Source: Saussurea involucrata (Eukaryota; Streptophyta; Magnoliopsida; Asterales; Asteraceae). From it: 64,000 bases of DNA. The notes below the pieces were generated by a model that did not search any database, was not told where the DNA came from, and was given only the letters and a program-made list of their open reading frames with translations. Positions 58,173 to 64,000 of the stretch are shown one piece after another. Positions within the stretch are counted from its first letter, which is position 1. Each line of letters begins with the position of its first letter. The DNA is taken from NCBI GenBank assembly GCA_033807775.1, contig CM066318.1, forward strand, positions 81,471,379 through 81,535,378, read 5' to 3'. A program made the position numbers and the translations under genes.

Positions 58173-59172
58173 ATGTTGTCTAACGATCTTTCAAATAACA
58201 ATATGTCAAGACTAAGATTTAGTTGTGATGCAGATCATATATACTATTCTAAACTTAGTTGAAACTTTCAAAAAATTATTCCTAATCTTAAGAAAGAGTT
58301 GGAGGAAAAGAACAAAAGTATTATGATTGATTCAGAAAAGATTGTTAAGCTTGAAGAATCAGGTAAACTCCTAAACTATGAAAATCTTGAACTGAAAAGG
58401 AATTTATTTGAGTCTGAAAAAGAGAAGAATAGACTTGAACTCAAATGTTTAACATTTTCTAATCTGGTTTCTGATTTTAAAAAGGTTGTGGTCTGTGAAA
58501 GAGAGAATTTTGAAAAGAAGAAATCTGTTTTTGAAACAAAGTTTGTGGAGTTTTCTTGCAAAATCTCAAAATTACATAAAACTCTTGAAAAAGAGAGGAA
58601 AGTGTCTGATTTTGAAAAGAAAAGAATCTGAACAGTTGAAGGTTCAAAGATTTCAATAATTAAGTCAAAAAGATGACTTTGAAAGAGAAAGAAGGATTTT
58701 TAAAACCGAAATATCCAAACTGACAAAGAGACTCTCTGATTTGTTAACTAAGATCATGTTGGAGAAGAGATGTAAATCTGATCTCCAAAAGATGTTTGAG
58801 GTAAATTTAAAGGAAAAGAATGATTTAGCTAAAAGGCTCAAGGAATTTGACTTTGTAGACTCCAAATGTTCACTTAAAACAACTTCAAGTTCCATAAACA
58901 AGAACAGTTCTTCAAAAGGGTTCATTAAGCCAAATAAGTTTTCAAAAAATCAGATCTCCACTTCTAAGTTTTTCCATGATCGTAGGCTAGACAATTCAGT
59001 TAATCAAGCTTTTAGAAGAGTGAAAATGGTTTGGATAGTGAAAGGCTCTAAACTTGTTCAAAATGTTCAAAAGCCATTCATTTCTGTTGAGTATGACAAG
59101 ATCAACAAAGCATTTCATGCAAATTCTAACAAAATAGGACCCATTTGGATATGGGTACCAAAAATTGTTTGA
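58173..59172 (+). pseudogene. Gag remnant of Copia element 3
   Basis: It starts at ATG 58173, has an early TGA at 58260-58262, and then a charged coiled-coil frame to 58631 (KELEEKNKSIMIDSEKIVKL). A frameshift and a second frame follow, ending at 59172 with the family's Gag-end motif (PIWIWVPKIV). The UBN2 domain and zinc knuckles found in related gags are absent, so the N-terminal half has been lost by deletion or this is a derived non-autonomous Gag. Confidence 0.65.
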
Positions 59173-60657
59173 TCTGTCTTGCAGGTAAACGGACTCCTAA
59201 ACACATCAGTTTAGGACTCAATCTTCAGTTGAATTGGACTCTTAAACACTCAGTTTAAGACTCATCCTTCAAAGACTTAAGTCATCAGAACTTCATCAAG
59301 GCTGTGCAAACATCAAGCTTTGCTGATTCAGAGTTTGTATCTGTAATTAAGAAGTTTTATGCAGACATAACAGTTCTCTGTGGTTATTTTGTCAATATCT
59401 GCTACTGCTATGTTTGATGCCTTTAGTTGATGCTTATCGATCTTAAAAGTGTGTTATATCTGGTTTTAAATGGATGCTTAATCTTCTGCTGTTCATGCTT
59501 AATCTGCTGGTTAAGCTGCTGCTATGTGTTGTGTGAAAACAGGAACACATCAGAAGATCTGATTGGGCTCAATCAAAACTCATATCAGAATGTGTACAGC
59601 TATTTGATCAAAATCTGACTCTGTACAGATTTTAATTGCTTGTACAACTGCTGTGTAGAATAGGCTTAATACAGAAACAACTCACATCTTTGCTTAATCT
59701 GATGTCAAGTGCTTAATCAGACCTCATTTTCTACTTCAAACTCTAAATTAGCTTTTTCATGTGAATCTGATCAGGTTTTGCTTTCAAACAGATCGGAGAA
59801 TGCTCAAATATGCTAATCTGTGTGCCATCATTAACTTTCAGACTTTTAAGACCAGAAACATGTTGTGCTGATTTCTTAAAAGCTTAACAGCTTAATGAGT
59901 TTAACCTATCAGCTGCTGTTCAAAAGTCTAAGAAAGCTGATCTAGCTGCTGCTGTTTGAGCTTATTGTACACACTTCTTAATCCATCCAAACTAAGCAGG
60001 CCTCTATAAGCTGATTGATGTTAAGTAGCTGAATAAGCAGCTATGAAACTGTTTGCTGCTGCTGATTTTTTTTAATGTCTGCTTATGCTGTATCCAAATA
60101 GTCCAGATGAGCAGAATTTTGAAAAATTGCAGCCAAGTGTTTCTTTTTAAGCCTGGTTCAGAAGTCTCAAAAGTGCAGCAGATTAAGATCAAGAGTGCTG
60201 AACTCAAATCGTTGTTGATTAAGCTCGGATTAAGTTGCTGCTTCTGTTAAGCACAGCTGCTGCGGCTGTTAATCGCTGTTGCTGCTGTTAATCGCTGTTG
60301 CTGCTGTTAAGCACAGCTGCTGCTGCTGCTGTTTATCGTTGCTGCTGCTATTAAGCACACCTGCTGCTGCTGCTGTTAAGCACTATTGCTGCTGTTAGGT
60401 GATGCTGTTGTTTTAGAGAAGCTGCACACTCACAGAACTTGAACTAGAAGCTTCACAGAAGCTGTTAAGGGAGTAGAGAATCAGACTTTGCTGCTGTCCA
60501 GGTTAAGCAGCAGATTAAACGGCTGTCCATGATGTGAAAAAGATGTGCAACGATTCAGAAGCTAAAATTTGCTGCTGCTGTGTCCAGAGAAACTTCCGAG
60601 CAATGATCAGAGGTCATCCAAGTTCCATCAGAGGCTACGCAGAGGATGGTTTAATTT
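59173..60657 (+). repeat. CTG-rich spacer of Copia element 3
   Basis: After the gag stop there is no pol. The first part has two or three copies of an ACTC.TAAACACA.CAGTTTA.GACTC-type repeat (59190-59270). 59460-60400 is rich in GCTTAATCTGCTG-like motifs, condensing at 60240-60400 into units of GCTGCTGTTAAGCACAGCTG. No credible ORF is seen. Position and style resemble the repeat-filled post-pol spacers of the other Copia elements. Confidence 0.7.
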
Positions 60658-61984
60658 TGTTGGTGCAAGTGTACCCAGCTTTAAATATTGTGATATATTT
60701 TTGGTACACATAAAATCACATCTCCATATTTATTTTGATGATTACAAAACACACCGCATTATTTGTTATCTAATATTTTATCTGAGTGTGCAGATATTTA
60801 AATGATCTCGATAAATTTTTTATCTGAAGAATCCAAGTCTGAAGAGTTTCGTCATTTTATTTTAAAATGATAAACACCCTAAAATATTTTATCACTTGGA
60901 TATTTCGTATCTATATAAATATATTTGAATCAAATATATATATAATATCTTTTATATATAAATCTCTGATATATATATGCTGTCTGCTACTTGTTACTGT
61001 TGCAAGATTGTGATCAGCCGAAGTTTCCTGCGTTGCCTGCTCTCATTGGACAGATCTTTAGGCGGTATACCGCCAAGGTATTCGCGGTATACCGCGGGTA
61101 CTGTTTCCCATCAACTGTTCTGCATGAGAAGCTTCTTTTGTCAGGAAAGTTTGTCAGGCGGTATACCGCCATGTGCAACGCGGTATACCGCGGGTACACA
61201 AAGTCGTTGAGTTTTTGCAGGTTGACCTTCTCCTTGCTGTACACTTTTTATGACGCAGGTATACCGCGATGGTTCGGCGGTATACCGCGAAATCTTCAAG
61301 GCTGATTTTCATCCAGTATAAATACAAGCCTCCAGCAGCATTCAACTCTACACCAACTTCAGCATTAAGTTCTCCCTCAGCATTTGATTATTATTCTGCT
61401 GCTTTCTTACTCACACTAAATCACTTAAACTGATAAATTAATTTTTTGAGCAAGAAATCTTGAGTTGATAGCAGATTAAAATCTCACGATTAGTTGAATC
61501 AGCAACACAACTCAAGTGATCAAACTCTCTAAAAATATCCAAGTGATAAACCTTATTCAAGAGTGATTATTCATATTAAAATTTATACCCTCTTGTAAGT
61601 GTTTGAATTAGAGTGAGTGATCCACCTTAATCTCTCAAAGTAGAGTGATTCGCGTTTGTTGTATTAAGGTTTGTGTTTCTACCGTAAAGAACACGTTTCG
61701 TATTGGATCTCCGAGAAGTGTTATTTTCTCGAGGTGGACTAGCCAACTTTGTGTTTGGTGAACCACTTTAAAAATCTCGTTGTCAAGTATTCTCTTTCCC
61801 TTATCTCTTTACATTTCCGCTGTGCATTTAAATTATATCTGTTTATATAATTGTTGTATATTTACTTGTTTATACTCTGCTTTATTTTTACTGTATTGTT
61901 TGTACTGTATTTATTTGTTCAAAGAATTTTTTGAAAGAAAAAGATTTTAAATACAACCTTACCCCCCCCTTAGGTTGTCCAACA
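60658..61984 (+). repeat. 5' LTR of Copia element 4
   Basis: The LTR is 1327 bp. U3 contains six near-copies of the palindrome GCGGTATACCGC (centred near 61068, 61090, 61164, 61186, 61263 and 61282). A TATA box (TATAAATA) follows at 61317-61324. R and U5 run to 61984. Confidence 0.85.
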
Positions 61985-61986
61985 TT

Positions 61987-61998
61987 TGGTATCAGAGC
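61987..61998 (+). other. Primer binding site of Copia element 4
   Basis: TGGTATCAGAGC, initiator tRNA-Met type, starts two bases after the LTR. Confidence 0.9.
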
Positions 61999-62044
61999 AG
62001 GTCTTTCAAAAAATATTCTGCATATTTTTCTCTTATTCTTCTAA

Positions 62045-63955
62045 ATGGCTCAACAAACTAATATCGTGTTTTCAAAACCTCCTTTGATAGATACTGAAAA
62101 GTTTGGCATTTGGGCCGAGCTATTTGAATGTCACGTGCGTGGCAAAAATCAAAAGATTTGGAACATCATAGAAAAAGGGAATTTTAAACCCACCATTGTG
62201 AAAGATGATGTTTATATTGATAAACCCCTAGATGACTGGACTACTTCTGATGAAGCCCATTTTTGTTTAAACTTTGAAGCTAAGAATATATTATATGCTG
62301 CTTTAACAACTGACGAAATCGAAAGAGTATATACTTATAAAACTGCAAATCAAATATGGGAAAGTTTAAATAATACTCATCGTGGAAACACGGAGGTTAA
62401 ATCTAGTAAAGTAAATATTTTAGTTCACGATTATGAACTATTCGAAATGAAACAAGATGAGTCAATTGACTCAATGTTTAAAAGATTTAACCTTATTGTG
62501 ACTACTTTGAAAGGTTTGGATCGCACTTATCCTAACGAGGACTATATAAGGAAAATCCTACGAGCCCTTCCTTCGGAGTGGATGCAAAAGATAACATCCT
62601 TAGAAGACTCCCGTGACCTCTCCATAATGAAGATAGATGACTTAATCGGTAATCTTAAAGTGCATGAAATTGCACTTAAAAGAAACAAAGATCGGGAGCA
62701 AGTTAAAAAGAAATCAATCGCTCTCAATGTCTCAACACCAAAAGATGAGAAGAAAAAGGAGAAAGCTAGCTCCTCGAAAGATCCTTCCGAAACTCTCGAT
62801 GAAGTCGCCATGTTGGTAAGAAACTTTTCCAAATTTCTTAATAATAATAATAAATTTTCTAACAATGGCAGATTTCAAAGAAACGGTAACTACCGTCGTG
62901 GTGGTGATAATCGAAGTCGTAAGTTCCATAAACGAGACGAAAAAGTTAAGAAAAATGGCGACTCGAGTGAAGACGATAAAGCTAAGCCAAAGAGAGGCTT
63001 TTGCTACTCATGTGGTGACAAAGACCACTACGCCAATGAATGTCCGAAAAAGAACAAATTCCAAAAGAAGAAGGAGAAAGCCTTCATTGGAGGCGCGTGG
63101 AGCGAGAGTGAAGAAGAAGATGACTATCAAGCCATTTGTCTTATGGCCGATAGCGACGACGAGGTAAAATCTTCTTACTCAGATTACGATAGTGATTATG
63201 AAAATGATAATGAAAATAATCTTGAAGAACTATATGAATCGTTTCATAAAATGGCCGCTCTTGCAAATCGTTACCAAGATGAGAATGCTATGTTAAAAGA
63301 AACTGTAAATGCATGTAAAAAGGAAATAAAAAATGTTAAACAAAAATCTGAAAATGATATGGATATAATTGCTAAATTAGAAACTAAATTAGGAGAAAAA
63401 GATTTTTGTAAATCTTGTGATGTTTTAAATAGAGAAATTGCATGCCTAAATAAAAAATCACATGAAAATATTATTTGTACAAAATGTGATATTCTTGAGA
63501 ATGAGATTACATGCTTAAAGGCTAAATGTGCTTCATATGAAAAAGATAACATGCTAGCTAAAGCTTTTGAAAGTAGTAATAAAAAGGTTCTTAACATGCT
63601 TAATATGCCTAACCGTATAAAATGTAGAAAAGGCATTGGTTCCAATACTTGTGTTGATAAATGTTCTTGTATACCCATCAAAAGATTTTATGAATCACCT
63701 AAAGTAAATACAAGAAATCAATATGTGCAAAAACCTCCATATGTGCGTAAAATAAATAATGTAAATTATAATACGAGAAAACCGTATGCTCGCATGTACC
63801 ATGATAAATATTCTAAACCTAATAATAATGCGAATGTAAATGCTTGTTTTTATGTATATGATAAATATAATCGCAAAATTAAAATGGTAAATAAATGGAT
63901 TCCAAAAGGAATGTTTAGTAATGATAATCCCGGTGGTATGCGTTTATGGTTTTAA
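62045..63955 (+). CDS. Gag of Copia element 4 (636 aa)
   Basis: This intact Gag starts at the first ATG after the primer site. Residues 1-215 are the UBN2-type Copia Gag domain (FGIWAELFECHVRG, SKVNILVHDYELFEMKQDES, LRALPSEWMQKIT). A basic Asn-rich linker follows, then one CCHC knuckle (CYSCGDKDHYANEC, about 320-333). An acidic Ser/Asp patch (about 350-395) and a coiled-coil region come next. Within the coiled coil two related segments each carry CxxCD (CKSCDVLNREIACL and CTKCDILENEITCL, about 456-500). The protein ends shortly after the family motif KWIPKGM with a TAA, so Gag and Pol are separate frames, as in element 1. Downstream is a TA run and the window edge. Confidence 0.92.
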   Translation: MAQQTNIVFSKPPLIDTEKFGIWAELFECHVRGKNQKIWNIIEKGNFKPTIVKDDVYIDKPLDDWTTSDEAHFCLNFEAKNILYAALTTDEIERVYTYKTANQIWESLNNTHRGNTEVKSSKVNILVHDYELFEMKQDESIDSMFKRFNLIVTTLKGLDRTYPNEDYIRKILRALPSEWMQKITSLEDSRDLSIMKIDDLIGNLKVHEIALKRNKDREQVKKKSIALNVSTPKDEKKKEKASSSKDPSETLDEVAMLVRNFSKFLNNNNKFSNNGRFQRNGNYRRGGDNRSRKFHKRDEKVKKNGDSSEDDKAKPKRGFCYSCGDKDHYANECPKKNKFQKKKEKAFIGGAWSESEEEDDYQAICLMADSDDEVKSSYSDYDSDYENDNENNLEELYESFHKMAALANRYQDENAMLKETVNACKKEIKNVKQKSENDMDIIAKLETKLGEKDFCKSCDVLNREIACLNKKSHENIICTKCDILENEITCLKAKCASYEKDNMLAKAFESSNKKVLNMLNMPNRIKCRKGIGSNTCVDKCSCIPIKRFYESPKVNTRNQYVQKPPYVRKINNVNYNTRKPYARMYHDKYSKPNNNANVNACFYVYDKYNRKIKMVNKWIPKGMFSNDNPGGMRLWF

Positions 63956-64000
63956 ATGTGTTATATATATATATATAGTTTAAATATATTCTGTTGTATA

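Larger units (their letters stand above)
57464..60657 (+). mobile_element. Copia element 3: LTR, gag remnant, no pol
   Basis: A 301-bp LTR (57464-57764, TGTTAGCTTT to TTCCAACA, TATAAAG at about 57586-57592) is followed by a tRNA-Met primer site (TGGTATCAGAGCC, 57767-57779), a leader and a damaged gag. Next comes a long non-coding spacer with CTG-rich repeats. Neither pol nor a 3' LTR is seen; the next element's LTR begins at 60658. It is inserted into the Tat-like gag. Confidence 0.8.
60658..64000 (+). mobile_element. SIRE-like Copia element 4, 5' part
   Basis: It consists of LTR 60658-61984, primer site, leader and an intact gag, and leaves the window before pol. The LTR starts TGTTGGTGCAAG and ends TTGTCCAACA. 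Confidence 0.88.

Overview
The window is nuclear DNA of a flowering plant, almost certainly a eudicot and plausibly a member of the daisy family (Asteraceae). The evidence is spliced plant genes, plant-type transposon ends and several Ty1/Copia elements of the SIRE/Maximus kind that carry an extra open reading frame (here 'aORF') after pol, an arrangement I know best from Asteraceae. The family-level placement is inference. Only two ordinary host genes are supported: a nine-exon SEC14-like (SFH) lipid-transfer gene at 15899-19087 (+) and a small two-exon heavy-metal-associated (HIPP-like) gene at 25192-25660 (-). Nearly everything else is transposable element sequence, much of it nested.

Layout: 1-2040 looks like a decayed LTR-type sequence containing a 41-bp tandem repeat. 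2305-13277 is a young, nearly complete Copia element (5-bp target duplication, near-identical LTRs, gag, broken pol, long aORF). It sits inside a tandem array of ~240-bp units belonging to a fold-back element that runs to about 15130. The SFH gene follows, with one MITE upstream and another in an intron. 19991-21720 is a Pack-MULE-like element with a perfect 9-bp target duplication and captured gene pieces. 22360-24884 is a CACTA element carrying the tail of a transposase gene. 26080-30207 is mixed: a GTGATAC-rich tract, a MITE remnant and a LINE 3' end.

30208-41858 is a tandem LTR-internal-LTR-internal array of a mostly non-coding chromovirus-type Gypsy element on the minus strand, with a repeat period of exactly 6000 bp. 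41893-55345 is a minus-strand Copia complex with two aORF copies. One copy lies between two 246-bp LTRs with no gag or pol; the other lies downstream of a decayed pol. A solo Gypsy LTR (51885-53472) has inserted into the second copy's spacer. About 55350-57463 is the 5' end of a Tat-like Gypsy element, cut by a gag-only Copia derivative (57464-60657). The 5' end of another SIRE-like Copia element (60658-64000) follows and runs off the window.

A recurring theme may be new. In each Copia lineage the stretch between the pol or gag end and the aORF position is filled by a short, lineage-specific repeat: GTTAATACTGCT, TTTTCGCA/TGCGAAAA inverted pairs, or GTTAAGCAC with CTG runs. Several LTRs also carry arrays of short motifs, often palindromic, upstream of a TATA box. 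In the 2305-13277 element the same motif fills the U3 region, the end of gag and the pol-aORF spacer. The same 12-mer also occurs once in pol, where it encodes part of the conserved integrase AVNTACY motif.
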